The notes: generated by a model not told the origin, from the sequence alone. A stretch of 64,000 bases of DNA from Burkholderiales bacterium (GCA_028868305.1 JAGWUS010000002.1:1-64000), one strand, 5' to 3'. Positions 1 through 8,973 are shown, counted from the stretch's first letter. A program made the numbers and translations.

Positions 1-1088
1 TGGGTTTTCTCGAAAACCGACACCGAAAGAATCTGTAGCAATGTGTAGAGCGAGGCATCCAATTGCAGGTCCTTCTTGACGATGGCGATGAGCACGTAAG
101 TGGACACGGCGCACCAGATTTGCGTCTTCACAGCGTTCTCGCTCGTTCCCAGAAAGCGCTTGATGCGCAGGTGCTGCTTGATCCACTTGAAGAACAACTC
201 CACCTGCCAGCGATTCTTGTACAAGGCTGCAATGGTCAGCGGCGGCAGGGCTGTGTTGTTGGTCAGAAATACCAGCGTCTTGCCCGACTCGGGGTCTTTG
301 AAGCGGATGCGGCGCAAGAGTTCGGGGTAGTCCTTGGAGATGTAAAAGCCGTTGAGCGCAATGCTCTGATCGCAGATCACCCCGGTATCCCGATCGGTTG
401 GCGCCGAATACACCCTGCGTGCATCCATACCCCGCTTGGCGCGGGTGACAAAGAAGGCCCCGGCCTGATGCATCTTGTACAACCGGGCGAAATCCAGGTA
501 TCCACGATCCATCACGTAGAAAGCACCTGCCTCGACCGGAAGGATGTCCAATACATTGACCTCGTGCATCTTGCCGTCGCTGATGTGAACGAAAGCAGGA
601 ATGGAGCCGCGCAGGTCCAGCAGCGTATGCATCTTCACCGCCGCCTTGGTTGTGCGAAACGGCGCCCAATCGAACAGGCTCAGACACAGGTCGATAGTGG
701 TTGCGTCCAGCGCGTAGACGGTAGCATCCAGGTCGATGTTCAACGCGTCTTGGGCATAGAGACTTCTGGCACGCTGAATCAAGCGCATCGCCAGCGCGTG
801 ATAGATGCGCCAATCGCGAAGGTTCAGCGCATCGGACAGCGTAGAACGCGCTGGCACGCCCTTCATCCCCATGTGAAACAGCTTGGCCCGGTTGGCAGTC
901 AGACAAACTTCGATGTCGCGCAGGGACTCGCGCCAGGTCAGTTGCGCAAAGGCCATTACGCGAAACAAATCGGCGCAACTCAAGGTGCGCACACCGCAAT
1001 CCCCACCATGGCGATCGATGATTCGACCGAACGTCTTCCATGGCACGTACTCCATGACCTGCGCAAACAGTGTCTTGCCCACGTTCAT
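1..1088 (-). CDS. IS4-family DDE transposase, C-terminus outside window
   Basis: The minus strand is open from an ATG at 1086-1088 to the window edge (362 codons, no stop), so the protein is cut off at its C-terminus. By hand translation it starts MNVGKTLFAQVMEYVPWKTF, which resembles the N-terminal domain (DUF4372-like) found in many IS4 transposases. The three acidic catalytic residues of the family are visible: Asp in LDATTIDLCLSLFDW, Asp in VMDRGYLDF, and Glu in YKNRWQVELFFKWIKQHL. That last motif has the Y-(2)-R-(3)-E-(6)-K spacing typical of IS4. The long open frame on the opposite strand (63-1139) is a shadow of this gene. The element is probably intact as far as it can be seen. Family placement is from motifs only. 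Confidence 0.85.
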   Translation of the reverse strand, partial: MNVGKTLFAQVMEYVPWKTFGRIIDRHGGDCGVRTLSCADLFRVMAFAQLTWRESLRDIEVCLTANRAKLFHMGMKGVPARSTLSDALNLRDWRIYHALAMRLIQRARSLYAQDALNIDLDATVYALDATTIDLCLSLFDWAPFRTTKAAVKMHTLLDLRGSIPAFVHISDGKMHEVNVLDILPVEAGAFYVMDRGYLDFARLYKMHQAGAFFVTRAKRGMDARRVYSAPTDRDTGVICDQSIALNGFYISKDYPELLRRIRFKDPESGKTLVFLTNNTALPPLTIAALYKNRWQVELFFKWIKQHLRIKRFLGTSENAVKTQIWCAVSTYVLIAIVKKDLQLDASLYTLLQILSVSVFEKT

Positions 1089-1230
1089 GCGTCACCCCAG
1101 GCTGTTCAAACCCGAGAGCATCGCAAATGTGCAAATTGAAATTCAAATCGTGGACACCCATGAATCGCTTGAAACCCGCGTCGTCATTGGCTTGCAAGCC
1201 TTTGGCCATCATTTAAACCGGACACTACTG
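1..1230 (-). mobile_element. IS4-family insertion sequence, right part only
   Basis: The first 1.2 kb is an insertion sequence that runs off the left edge of the window. It carries one transposase gene on the minus strand. Its right terminus is read as roughly 1211-1230, where the outward-facing end (minus strand) begins CAGTAGTGTCCGGTTTAAAT. Immediately beyond it the sequence becomes the 3' part of a PEP-CTERM gene, which marks the element boundary. The left end and any target duplication lie outside the window, so the exact terminus and duplication length cannot be set here. Confidence 0.75.
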
Positions 1231-1481
1231 ATGCAACCACAAATTTGAATTCCGGCTGGGCATACGGACACACTTACGGCATGGGAAATTCGAATGGCGG
1301 TGTAAATATACTTGGCACTAACGGACTTCAAAATTTTAGGCTGCTCGGTCTGGAAGTCTTCACAATCTCGCCTTACCAGGCGGTTTCTGCCGTGCCTGAA
1401 CCCGAAACCTACGCCATGATGCTTGCGGGTTTGGGCTTGGTTGGCACCATCGTCCGCCGTCGCAAGGCCCAGCAAGCTTGA
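1230..1481 (+). pseudogene. 3' remnant of a PEP-CTERM sorted exoprotein gene cut by the IS
   Basis: The open frame continues straight out of the insertion sequence with no start codon of its own; a TTG at 1245 is only fortuitous. It ends in a textbook PEP-CTERM sorting signal: VPEPETYAMM, a hydrophobic stretch (LAGLGLVGTIV), then basic RRRKAQQA. In families of this kind the signal is recognised by an exosortase/EpsH-type enzyme during export. The remaining 80 or so residues upstream are rich in Gly, Asn and Ser, like other such exoproteins. Signal peptide and N-terminal domain are missing, so the gene is almost certainly non-functional unless its 5' part lies beyond the IS. A good terminator follows directly. 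Confidence 0.75.
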
Positions 1482-1504
1482 TAGCGCTTTCTGAAGTGAT
1501 GCGA

Positions 1505-1535
1505 CACGGGGGCCTTGGCCCCCGTTGATTTTTTT
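1505..1535 (+). terminator. Rho-independent terminator after the PEP-CTERM remnant
   Basis: Perfect stem CGGGGGCC (1507-1514), loop TT, GGCCCCCG (1517-1524), followed by a T-rich run that ends in seven T (1529-1535). It sits 24 bases after the stop of the PEP-CTERM remnant and before rlmI, so it would have ended the original exoprotein transcript. Confidence 0.8.
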
Positions 1536-1565
1536 GGGTCCGCTATTCCAGCGGACAATCCCCCC

Positions 1566-2750
1566 ATGAAAACCATTCGTCTTCGCGCGGGCAAAGAGCG
1601 CTCGCTGCTTCGCCGCCACCCCTGGATTTTTGAATCGGCCATCGCCAAAGGCGGTGGTGACAGTGGCGAGACGGTGCGGGTGGAGTCGGCCGAGGGGCAG
1701 TTTCTGGGCTGGGCGGCGTTCAGTCCCAACTCCAAAATCCGTGCCCGGGTCTGGAGCTTTGATGAAAAGCAGCGCATTGACGCTAGCTTTTTTATAGCTG
1801 CTTGTGCAAATTCTGTGGGGGCTAGAGGCCGATTTGATATAAAAAGTGACGGCATGCGCCTGGTGCACGGTGAGTCCGACGGTCTGCCGGGGCTGATCGT
1901 GGACCGCTATGGTGACACCTTGGTGGCCCAGTTCACTTCGGCCGGGGTCGACAAGTGGAAAGACGTGATTGCCGATGCCCTGCTGGCCGCGACCGGCCTG
2001 ACCCGGCTGTATGAGCGCTCCGACGCGAGCAGCCGCACCCTGGAGGGCTTGCCCGAGGCTACTGGCTGGTTACGCGGGGAGGGTGCAACGGACCTGATCC
2101 TGCAGGAACACGACTGGAAACTGGCCCTGAGCATTGCCGAAGGCCACAAGACCGGCTTTTACCTGGACCAGCGCGACAGCCGCAAGAGGTTTGCCGAGAC
2201 CACGCGCCGGCTGAACTTCCAGCGCGTGCTCAACTGCTATTGCTACACCGGGGGCTTCACCGTCGCTGCCCTGTCGGGCGGTGCGGCGCATGTCACCTCC
2301 ATCGATTCCAGTGGCCCGGCGATCGAAAAAGCGGCGGCCAACGTGGCGCTCAACGGCTTTGACGCCAGCCGGGCGGACTTTATGGATGCCGATGTGAATG
2401 CCTCGCTGCGCAAGTTTGCGCAGGAAGGTCGCACCTTTGACGCCATCATTCTCGACCCGCCCAAGTTTGCGCCCACTGTGGCCCACGCCGAGCGGGCGGC
2501 CCGCGCCTACAAGGACATCAACCGCTTGGCCTTCAAGCTGCTGGAGCCGGGGGGCGTGCTGTTCACCTACAGCTGCTCAGGCGGTATCAGCGCCGACCTG
2601 TTCCACAAAATCGTGGCCTCTGCGGGGTGCGATGCCGGGGTGGATGGCTACATCACCGAGCGCATGGGTGGCGCGCCGGACCACCCGATGACCGTCAACT
2701 TCCCTGAAGGCGAATACCTCAAGGGCCTGGTCGTCATGCGGAAAGAATAG
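1566..2750 (+). CDS. rlmI: 23S rRNA (cytosine-C5) methyltransferase, RlmI-like
   Basis: A 394-residue class I SAM-dependent rRNA methyltransferase of the RlmI/YccW family, which methylates one cytosine (C1962 in E. coli numbering) of 23S rRNA. Visible signs are the N-terminal PUA-like start (MKTIRLRAGKERSLLRRHPW), the SAM-binding stretch VLNCYCYTGGFTVAALSGGA, the LDPPKFAP motif and the catalytic cysteine region FTYSCSGG near the C-terminus. The ATG at 1566 is chosen because it starts the conserved N-terminus; the open frame reaches back to 1515 only through the terminator. Residues about 73-94 (FFIAACANSVGARGRFDI) are not expected in the family and are encoded by a dispersed repeat described separately. 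Confidence 0.9.
   Translation: MKTIRLRAGKERSLLRRHPWIFESAIAKGGGDSGETVRVESAEGQFLGWAAFSPNSKIRARVWSFDEKQRIDASFFIAACANSVGARGRFDIKSDGMRLVHGESDGLPGLIVDRYGDTLVAQFTSAGVDKWKDVIADALLAATGLTRLYERSDASSRTLEGLPEATGWLRGEGATDLILQEHDWKLALSIAEGHKTGFYLDQRDSRKRFAETTRRLNFQRVLNCYCYTGGFTVAALSGGAAHVTSIDSSGPAIEKAAANVALNGFDASRADFMDADVNASLRKFAQEGRTFDAIILDPPKFAPTVAHAERAARAYKDINRLAFKLLEPGGVLFTYSCSGGISADLFHKIVASAGCDAGVDGYITERMGGAPDHPMTVNFPEGEYLKGLVVMRKE
1782..1846 (+). repeat. Dispersed repeat family 1, copy inside rlmI (in frame)
   Basis: An element with the core ATAGCTGCTTGTGCA ... GGGCTAGAGGCC. It closely matches the copy at 31251-31306 and more loosely those at 42896, 46167 and 51239. It lies in frame inside rlmI and adds about 20 residues without breaking the protein. 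The same core GCTAGAGGCC is at 1821-1830 here and 31290-31299 there. Confidence 0.75.
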
Positions 2751-2789
2751 AACGCTACACTCCACGCTGCTGATTTTTTGGGTTCCCAC

Positions 2790-3857
2790 ATGTCTTTGAT
2801 TCCTGCCACCATCCTGACCGGCTTTCTGGGTTCCGGCAAAACAACGCTTCTGAAGCGCGTGCTGGCAGAGGCCCACGGTCAAAAAATTGCCGTCATCGAG
2901 AACGAATTTGGCGAAGAAAACATCGACAGCGACATTCTGGTAAGCGACACCAACGAGCAGATCATCCAGATGAGCAACGGCTGCATCTGCTGCACCATCC
3001 GCGAAGACTTGCGCGCCACGCTGCGCGATCTGGCCGAGAAAAAGCGCAAGGGCGAACTGGTGTTTGACCGCGTGGTGATTGAGACCACCGGTGTGGCCGA
3101 CCCCGGCCCGGTGGCGCAAACCTTCTTTATGGACGACGAGATTGCCGAGAGCTACCTGCTGGACTCGATCCTGACGCTGGTGGACGCCAAGCACGCCGCC
3201 CAGCAGCTCAACGATCGCCAGGAGGCGCGCCGCCAGGTGGGCTTTGCCGACCAGATTTTCATCAGCAAGTCCGACCTGGTGTCCCAGGACGAGCTGGATG
3301 CGCTGATGCACCGCCTCAAGCACATGAACCCGCGTGCTCCGCAAAAAGCCGTGCATTTTGGCGAGGTATCGCTGGCCGAGGTGTTTGACCTGCGCGGTTT
3401 CAACCTGAATGCCAAGCTCGATATTGATCCCGACTTCCTCAAGGAAGACGACCACGACCATGGACACGACCACCATGACCATGAACACGGCCAGCACTGC
3501 ACCCATCCGTCGCACGCCCATGAGGGTGAACACGGCCATGGCCACCACCATCACCAGGACGACGATGTTAAAAGCTTTGTCTTCAAGTCCGAGCGGGCGT
3601 TCGACCCGGCCAAGCTGGAAGACTTTCTGGGTGCCATCGTCAATATCTATGGCCCCCGCATGCTGCGCTACAAGGGCGTGTTGTTCATGAAGGGCACCGA
3701 GCGCAAGGTGATCTTTCAGGGCGTGCACCAGTTGATGGGCAGCGACCTGGGGCCCGCATGGGCCGACGGCGAACAGCGCATTAGCAAAATGGTGTTTATT
3801 GGCATTGACCTGCCAAAAGACATTCTTTTGCAAGGTCTGGAGCAGTCGCTGGTGTAA
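2790..3857 (+). CDS. CobW/YjiA-family metal-handling GTPase with His-rich loop
   Basis: A 355-residue G3E-family P-loop GTPase (CobW, YjiA, ZNG1 group). These proteins load or store metals such as zinc or cobalt in the cytoplasm. Motifs in order: Walker A GFLGSGKTT, ENEFGE, the metal-binding CxCC in SNGCICCTIRED, ETTGVADP, and the guanine-binding SKSD. Residues about 220-260 form a loop with 17 histidines (HDHGHDHHDHEHGQHC and onward), a likely metal sponge. The C-terminal CobW domain follows (RMLRYKGVLFMKGTERKVIF). The ATG at 2790 is preferred to an upstream TTG because the conserved P-loop starts a few residues later. I cannot say which metal it serves; no clear Zur-type palindrome was seen upstream. 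Confidence 0.88.
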   Translation: MSLIPATILTGFLGSGKTTLLKRVLAEAHGQKIAVIENEFGEENIDSDILVSDTNEQIIQMSNGCICCTIREDLRATLRDLAEKKRKGELVFDRVVIETTGVADPGPVAQTFFMDDEIAESYLLDSILTLVDAKHAAQQLNDRQEARRQVGFADQIFISKSDLVSQDELDALMHRLKHMNPRAPQKAVHFGEVSLAEVFDLRGFNLNAKLDIDPDFLKEDDHDHGHDHHDHEHGQHCTHPSHAHEGEHGHGHHHHQDDDVKSFVFKSERAFDPAKLEDFLGAIVNIYGPRMLRYKGVLFMKGTERKVIFQGVHQLMGSDLGPAWADGEQRISKMVFIGIDLPKDILLQGLEQSLV

Positions 3858-3959
3858 ATGGGCAATGCACACCCTGTACTGGGTGCCAGGCAGCGCTTTT
3901 TTCGGACCCCATAACCAAGGGCAGGGAGCCTCATGATTGTCTCGATTTTGCAACTGATG

Positions 3960-3979
3960 GGTTTCCCCATGGGGAAACC
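3960..3979. promoter_or_regulatory. 20-bp perfect palindrome upstream of dksA
   Basis: The sequence ggtttccccatggggaaacc is identical to its own reverse complement. It sits 110 bases before the dksA start and just upstream of a weak -10-like TACACT (3983-3988). It is not followed by a T run, so it does not look like a terminator. An operator for a dimeric regulator is the simplest reading, but I know of no regulator with this site. Confidence 0.5.
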
Positions 3980-4088
3980 TGTACACTCGCGCGCCGGAGA
4001 AACCCCGTCGGAGCGGCCCTTAAAAGCCAAGAGTGGGGACCACGGCACGAAAGACCACGCGCAGGCAAGTCCTGCCAGGAGACAAGAA

Positions 4089-5132
4089 GTGAAAGCCAAA
4101 CCCGGGAAATCCACACCAAGCAAACCCGCTGCCAAGGCACCCGTCAAGGCGGCTGCCAAGAAAGCAACGAAACCCGTGGTCAAGGCGTCAGCCAAGCCGG
4201 TGACCAAAGCTGCGGTAAAACCGGCTCCCAAGAAAGCTGCCGCCAAACCTGTGGTCAAGGCCGTTGCAAAGGTCGCCCCTCCCAAGGCAAAACCGAAAAC
4301 ACCTGCCAAGGCAATCCCGCCAGCGATGGCCAAGCCAGCGGCCAAAGCTGCCGCCAAACCAGTTACTAAGGCGCCCGTCAAGGCCGCTGCCCCTGTTAAA
4401 CCCGTAGTCAAGTCTGTGGCCAAACTGGCTCCTGTCGTCTCTGCATCCAAAGAAAAAGTACCAGCACCCATGCCACAAACTGTGCCCAAAGCCGCCCCCG
4501 CCCCTGTGGCGCCCGCGGTAGCGGCCGTTCCCCAAAAAGCCGGGCGCCCATCCTCGCGCCTGGCCCAGCTGACCGTCCCCTCCATGGCGCAATCTGTTGC
4601 GTCCACGGCGGCCAAAGCCAGCTACAGCCCCTCGATCCCTTCTCCTGTGATTGTTCCTGCCTTGCCTTCCTCGATCAAAAAAGACCCCAAATTGGCCAAC
4701 AACTGGAAAACAAAGCCAGTTGCTGAGCTGACCGATGCGGAATTGATGGCCATGCCTGACTCCGAGTACATGAACGATGTGCAGATGGCGGCATTTCGTC
4801 TCAAACTCTCCAAACTCAAGCAGGATATTTTGGCCAGCGCGGGCGAAACCACCGAGCACCTGCGTGAAGATACCTCGGTGGTGCCGGACCCCGCCGACCG
4901 TGCCACCATTGAAGAAGAGCATGCTCTGGAGTTGCGCACCCGTGACCGTGAGCGCAAGTTGCTCAAGAAGATTGAGCAGTCCATTGTCCGCATTGATGCC
5001 GGTGACTACGGCTACTGCGATGAAACCGGTGAACCCATCGGCGTAGGTCGTCTCTTGGCGCGCCCCACGGCGACACTGTCGCTGGAAGCGCAGCAGCGCC
5101 GTGAGCTCAAGCAGAAGATGTTTGGGGATTAA
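4089..5132 (+). CDS. dksA: DksA-family RNA polymerase regulator with histone-like N-terminal tail
   Basis: The C-terminal 150 residues are DksA, which enters the RNA polymerase secondary channel and, with ppGpp, reprograms promoters. The coiled-coil tip keeps the D-x-x-D-x-A pattern (PDPADRAT, residues about 266-273), followed by ELRTRDRERKLLKKIEQS. The zinc finger is reduced to one cysteine (GYCDETGEPIGVGRLLARPT), as in Cys-poor DksA proteins. Residues 1 to about 200 are an unusual Lys/Ala/Pro-rich tail (KAAAKKATKPVVKASAKPV) like histone H1. I chose the GTG at 4089 because AGGAG (4077-4081) lies 7 bases upstream; the frame is open back to 3933 through a palindrome and no better ribosome site was seen there. 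The result is 347 residues, over twice the usual 150. Confidence 0.85.
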   Translation: MKAKPGKSTPSKPAAKAPVKAAAKKATKPVVKASAKPVTKAAVKPAPKKAAAKPVVKAVAKVAPPKAKPKTPAKAIPPAMAKPAAKAAAKPVTKAPVKAAAPVKPVVKSVAKLAPVVSASKEKVPAPMPQTVPKAAPAPVAPAVAAVPQKAGRPSSRLAQLTVPSMAQSVASTAAKASYSPSIPSPVIVPALPSSIKKDPKLANNWKTKPVAELTDAELMAMPDSEYMNDVQMAAFRLKLSKLKQDILASAGETTEHLREDTSVVPDPADRATIEEEHALELRTRDRERKLLKKIEQSIVRIDAGDYGYCDETGEPIGVGRLLARPTATLSLEAQQRRELKQKMFGD

Positions 5133-5171
5133 TTCGCCGCCAAAGTTGTACTCCTGCGATAAACTGCTCTC

Positions 5172-6851
5172 ATGGCCACTAAAGACGATCGCCCCGGTTT
5201 GCTATCGAAGGTCGCCAAGTTCGTCCGCAATCCGACCAAGGACTGGTCGGAACTGGACAATCCGGATCAGCCGCAGGAAAGTGGTTATGACAAGCAGGCC
5301 CTCAAGGCCATGATTGAGCGCAAACGGCAAAACGACTTTGTCCGCAAGCGAGAATTTGACCAGTTGCGCAAGCTGCGCAACCGCGATCCAGTGGCCATGG
5401 CCAATATGGCTCGGCCGTCTTTCTTCCAGTCCAGCGTTGCGACAGACCCCGATGGGCGTGCCGTGACCCTGAAGAAGATTGACGAAATTGAAGCCCAGAT
5501 GTCCAAGCAATGGTGGAAGGGCAAGCAGGAAGGGACAACACGCAATACGGATCTTGCCGTTGCGCGGGACTCCCGCCTCTTGGGGGACAGCCAGGGGCAC
5601 AGTTCAAGCCAGTACCCTACCCAGGCGCCAGCCCATTCGCCGCATCATTTCGCACCGACGGAAGCCGTGGGCTTGCGGGCTACGCCGGACTCCAACTCTG
5701 GCGAACTGCACTCCACCCAGATGCCGACGGAGCTTGCATCGTTGCGGGCAGCGGCGCCGCAGGGCTATGCAGTGGCACCCTCCTCGGCAGAGGATCAGAG
5801 TTTCTCGACGTCCGAGCTGTTTGCGATCGAAGTGGATGACATGACCACCGACCCCGAACTAGAAGAGGCTGCAATCCGCTTTGCCAATGGGGATGACGCA
5901 GGGGCAGAAAAAGGCCTGCTGGTGGCCCTGCGCGGCGAGGCTGTGCAACCCGAGATCGCGCTGTCCTGGGCGGCAGCACTGCTGGATTTGTACCGTGCCA
6001 CGGGTAACCGCACCCAGTTCGAAAGTGCGGTGCAGGAATTCCGTGTCCGTTTTGGACCGGTGGCGCCTTCCTGGGCCACCGTGCCCGGGCCGTCGGTGCG
6101 CACTGTAAAGACGCTTGCAGGCGGCGGGGGGCGTGACGTCCTGATCTGGGATAGTCCAGCAGTTCTGGATCTGCATGCCATGGAGGCCTTGCGCACGGCA
6201 CTGTCGTCCAGCCCGACACCCTGGTACGTGGGATGGGGGCGCCTGGAGAGCGTCACGGCAGATGCTGTTCCGCTGCTGAATGCATTGTTTGAGAGCCTGT
6301 GCGGAGAGTCGGTGGCCTTGCGTTTTTCGGGGGCTGACAGGCTGGTGCAGCGTCTGCGTGCCATGACACCGTCTGGTGATCGGGCGGTAGATAGAGGCTG
6401 GTGGCAGGTGCGTCTGAACGCACTGCGTTCCATGCATCTCATTGACGAGTTTGAACTGGCGGCGCTTGATTTCTGTGTGACTTTTGAAGTTGCGCCACCG
6501 GCATGGGTCGAGGCGCGGTGCCAGTACGAATCTACAGATTCCGGAGCTGCTTCCAGTGCCGATGCGGGTGCCGCTGGCGGGCCTGAGCTTCGCGGCGAGA
6601 TTCTGGGAGATGCCACGCAACTGTTGGCCGAGTTGGGCTCTGACGCCCAGACGGGCGCAACGCTGGAGGTGTCCTGTCGCAATCTGGTACGTGTGGACTT
6701 TTCTGCAGCGGGCAGTATTCTCAACTGGGTTACCCAGCGCCAGGCAGACGGTGCCAACGTCCAGTTTCGGGATGTTCATCGCTTGGTTGCGGCGTTCTTC
6801 AATGTGATCGGCATCAACGAGTACGCGCGGGTCATTCCCCGGACCATTTGA
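5172..6851 (+). CDS. STAS-domain protein of unknown role
   Basis: A 559-residue soluble protein. The N-terminal 110 residues are charged (LLSKVAKFVRNPTKDWSELD) and look conserved. A low-complexity linker follows (about 125-210), then a middle region with TPR-like helices (PEIALSWAAALLDLYRATGN). The last 90 residues form a STAS domain: LEVSCRNLVRVDFSAAGSIL, then GANVQFRDVHRLVAAFFNVI. STAS domains bind partner proteins or nucleotides in anti-sigma antagonists and sulfate transporters, but no transporter segments are present here. It stands between dksA and hslV on the same strand, 39 and 65 bases away. A regulatory role is an inference. Confidence 0.7.
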   Translation: MATKDDRPGLLSKVAKFVRNPTKDWSELDNPDQPQESGYDKQALKAMIERKRQNDFVRKREFDQLRKLRNRDPVAMANMARPSFFQSSVATDPDGRAVTLKKIDEIEAQMSKQWWKGKQEGTTRNTDLAVARDSRLLGDSQGHSSSQYPTQAPAHSPHHFAPTEAVGLRATPDSNSGELHSTQMPTELASLRAAAPQGYAVAPSSAEDQSFSTSELFAIEVDDMTTDPELEEAAIRFANGDDAGAEKGLLVALRGEAVQPEIALSWAAALLDLYRATGNRTQFESAVQEFRVRFGPVAPSWATVPGPSVRTVKTLAGGGGRDVLIWDSPAVLDLHAMEALRTALSSSPTPWYVGWGRLESVTADAVPLLNALFESLCGESVALRFSGADRLVQRLRAMTPSGDRAVDRGWWQVRLNALRSMHLIDEFELAALDFCVTFEVAPPAWVEARCQYESTDSGAASSADAGAAGGPELRGEILGDATQLLAELGSDAQTGATLEVSCRNLVRVDFSAAGSILNWVTQRQADGANVQFRDVHRLVAAFFNVIGINEYARVIPRTI

Positions 6852-6916
6852 CGGCACGCCGTTTTTCGGCGTCTTCGCCCATTGCAATCCGGGCAAATGC
6901 CCGAATCTGAGTCTTC

Positions 6917-7465
6917 ATGGAACAATTTCACGGCACCACCATCATCAGCGTACGTCGCAAGACGCCCCAAGGGATGCAAGTCGCTATTGGCGGCGACGGT
7001 CAGGTCACTCTGGGTAATATTGTGGTGAAAGGCACAGCACGCAAGGTGCGTAAGCTCTACCACGGCAAGGTACTGGCGGGTTTTGCAGGGGCCACGGCCG
7101 ATGCATTCACCCTGTTTGAGCGTTTCGAAGCCAAGCTGGAAAAACACCAGGGCCATTTGGTGCGCGCTGCCATTGAGCTCACCAAAGACTGGCGCACAGA
7201 CCGCGTGTTGCGCCGCCTGGAAGCCATGCTGGCGGTGGCAGACAAAGACGCTTCGCTCATTATCACGGGCAATGGTGATGTACTTGAGCCTGAGAACGGC
7301 ATTGTGACCATCGGCTCCGGCGGCGCCTACGCCCAGGCGGCTGCAATTGCCTTGCTGAATAACACCGAGTTGGGCGCAACCGACATTGTCAAACGCTCAC
7401 TCGAAATTGCTGGCGAACTCTGCATCTACACCAATATGCAGCACACCATCGAAACACTGGACTGA
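6917..7465 (+). CDS. hslV: ATP-dependent protease subunit HslV
   Basis: A 182-residue N-terminal-nucleophile peptidase, the proteolytic half of the HslUV (ClpYQ) complex. MEQFHG would be removed to expose Thr7 (TTIISVRRK), the catalytic nucleophile. The conserved GDGQVTLGN and [17 protein letters not shown] blocks are present, and the length is normal for the family. hslU begins 8 bases after the stop, as in most proteobacteria, so the two are co-translated. Confidence 0.96.
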   Translation: MEQFHGTTIISVRRKTPQGMQVAIGGDGQVTLGNIVVKGTARKVRKLYHGKVLAGFAGATADAFTLFERFEAKLEKHQGHLVRAAIELTKDWRTDRVLRRLEAMLAVADKDASLIITGNGDVLEPENGIVTIGSGGAYAQAAAIALLNNTELGATDIVKRSLEIAGELCIYTNMQHTIETLD

Positions 7466-7473
7466 TAACCGAC

Positions 7474-8799
7474 ATGACTCCGCAGGATATCGTTACCGAA
7501 CTGGATCGCCACATCGTGGGGCAGGCCCAGGCCAAGCGGGCCGTGGCCATCGCATTGCGTAACCGCTGGCGCAGGCAGCAGGTGGAAGCAGGTTTGCGTG
7601 CAGAGATCACGCCCAAGAACATTTTGATGATTGGCCCCACCGGGGTGGGCAAGACAGAAATTGCACGTCGCCTGGCGCGCCTTGCGGATGCGCCGTTCAT
7701 CAAGGTTGAAGCCACCAAGTTCACGGAAGTCGGGTACGTTGGCAAGGATGTGGATTCCATCATCCGCGACTTGGCGGAAATTGCCGTCAAACAGACCCGC
7801 GAAGCAGAGAAGATCAAAGTGCGCGCGCGTGCCGAGGATGCGTCAGAAGACCGCATTCTGGACATCCTGATTCCTTCTCCCCGGGCAGAGTTCGGAATGA
7901 CATCCGGAACAGAGACACCCGAGAGCACAGCGCGCCAGACTTTCCGCAAGAAACTGCGCGAGGGGCAACTCGCGGATCGTGAGATCGAAATTGAGGTGGC
8001 GGCACCCGCGCCGCACATGGAGGTGATGGGGCCTGCCGGTATGGAGGAAATGACCGAGCAGTTGCGCGGCATGTTTGGCCAACTGGGCCAAGGGCGCAAA
8101 CAGACCCGCAAGCTCAGAATCAGCGAAGCACAGAAGCTGCTCGCCGATGAAGAGGCGGCCAAGCTCGTCAATGAGGACGATATCAAGACGCAGGCGCTAC
8201 AGATGCTGGAGCAAAACGGCATCGTGTTCATTGATGAGATTGACAAGGTCACATCACGCAGCGAGGGCAGTGGTGCTGAGGTGTCGCGCCAGGGCGTGCA
8301 GCGTGATCTGCTGCCGCTGGTCGAGGGGACTACGGTGACCACCAAGTACGGCATGGTCAAAACGGATCACATTCTGTTTGTCGCCTCCGGCGCATTCCAT
8401 CTGAGCAAGCCTAGCGACCTCATTCCGGAGTTGCAGGGGCGTTTTCCGATTCGCGTCGAGTTGCAATCGCTCTCGGTGAAGGATTTCGAGGCCATCCTGA
8501 CGCAAACGCATGCGTCGCTGATGAAGCAATACCAAGCCCTGCTGGCCACAGAAAATGTGGCGCTGGAGTTTACAGCGGAGGGGATTACCCGCCTGGCGCA
8601 GATTGCGTTCGACGTCAATGAACGCACCGAAAACATTGGCGCACGCCGCCTGGCCACAGTGATGGAGCGTTTGCTGGACGATGTGAGCTTTAACGCTGCG
8701 TCCATGGCAGGGCAATCCGTGGTGATCGACGGCCCTTATGTGGACGTCCGCTTGGCCGAACTCAGCCAAAACGAGGATCTGTCCCGTTACATCTTGTAA
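7474..8799 (+). CDS. hslU: HslU ATPase of the HslUV protease
   Basis: A 441-residue AAA+ unfoldase that feeds substrates to HslV. Visible motifs are Walker [16 protein letters not shown] (residues about 54-68), [14 protein letters not shown], Walker [11 protein letters not shown], and the C-terminal tail EDLSRYIL that docks in HslV. The I-domain (residues about 110-230) is of normal size. It starts directly after hslV and ends the upstream gene group; the dcw cluster with its own promoter begins 250 bases later. Confidence 0.96.
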   Translation: MTPQDIVTELDRHIVGQAQAKRAVAIALRNRWRRQQVEAGLRAEITPKNILMIGPTGVGKTEIARRLARLADAPFIKVEATKFTEVGYVGKDVDSIIRDLAEIAVKQTREAEKIKVRARAEDASEDRILDILIPSPRAEFGMTSGTETPESTARQTFRKKLREGQLADREIEIEVAAPAPHMEVMGPAGMEEMTEQLRGMFGQLGQGRKQTRKLRISEAQKLLADEEAAKLVNEDDIKTQALQMLEQNGIVFIDEIDKVTSRSEGSGAEVSRQGVQRDLLPLVEGTTVTTKYGMVKTDHILFVASGAFHLSKPSDLIPELQGRFPIRVELQSLSVKDFEAILTQTHASLMKQYQALLATENVALEFTAEGITRLAQIAFDVNERTENIGARRLATVMERLLDDVSFNAASMAGQSVVIDGPYVDVRLAELSQNEDLSRYIL

Positions 8800-8940
8800 A
8801 CGGCAGCGAGCATCGGGCTTCAAGCATCACTTTCACAAGGGGCGCTAAGTCCTTCATTTAGAACGATTTTTGGGTTCAGGTTGCCTTTGAAATCGTTTCT
8901 AAGTCCTTGATTTCATTGGAAAAAATTCTCGCAAGCCCTC

Positions 8941-8968
8941 TTGCAAGCAGTGCATTTGCTGATACAGT
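8941..8968 (+). promoter_or_regulatory. Candidate promoter for the dcw cluster
   Basis: TTGCAA (8941-8946) and TACAGT (8963-8968) are separated by 16 bases and give a plausible sigma-70 promoter. Its start site would fall just before the MraZ box at 8974-9000, where a bound repressor would block it. The rest of the 249-base gap between hslU and mraZ is AT-rich and shows no other gene. The -10 element is weak, so this is a guess supported by position. Confidence 0.4.
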
Positions 8969-8973
8969 GCAAA

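Noticed and set aside
63-1139. Plus-strand frame of 358 codons at the left edge
   Set aside because: Same codon boundaries as the minus-strand transposase, which has the DDE motifs.
2577-3986. Long minus-strand frame (469 codons) across the CobW-like gene
   Set aside because: It is antisense to a well-supported gene, has biased composition from the His-rich loop and shows no domain.
4188-4922. Minus-strand Gly/Arg-rich frame opposite dksA
   Set aside because: The low-complexity composition is the complement of the Lys/Ala/Pro repeats; the plus strand has the real DksA core.
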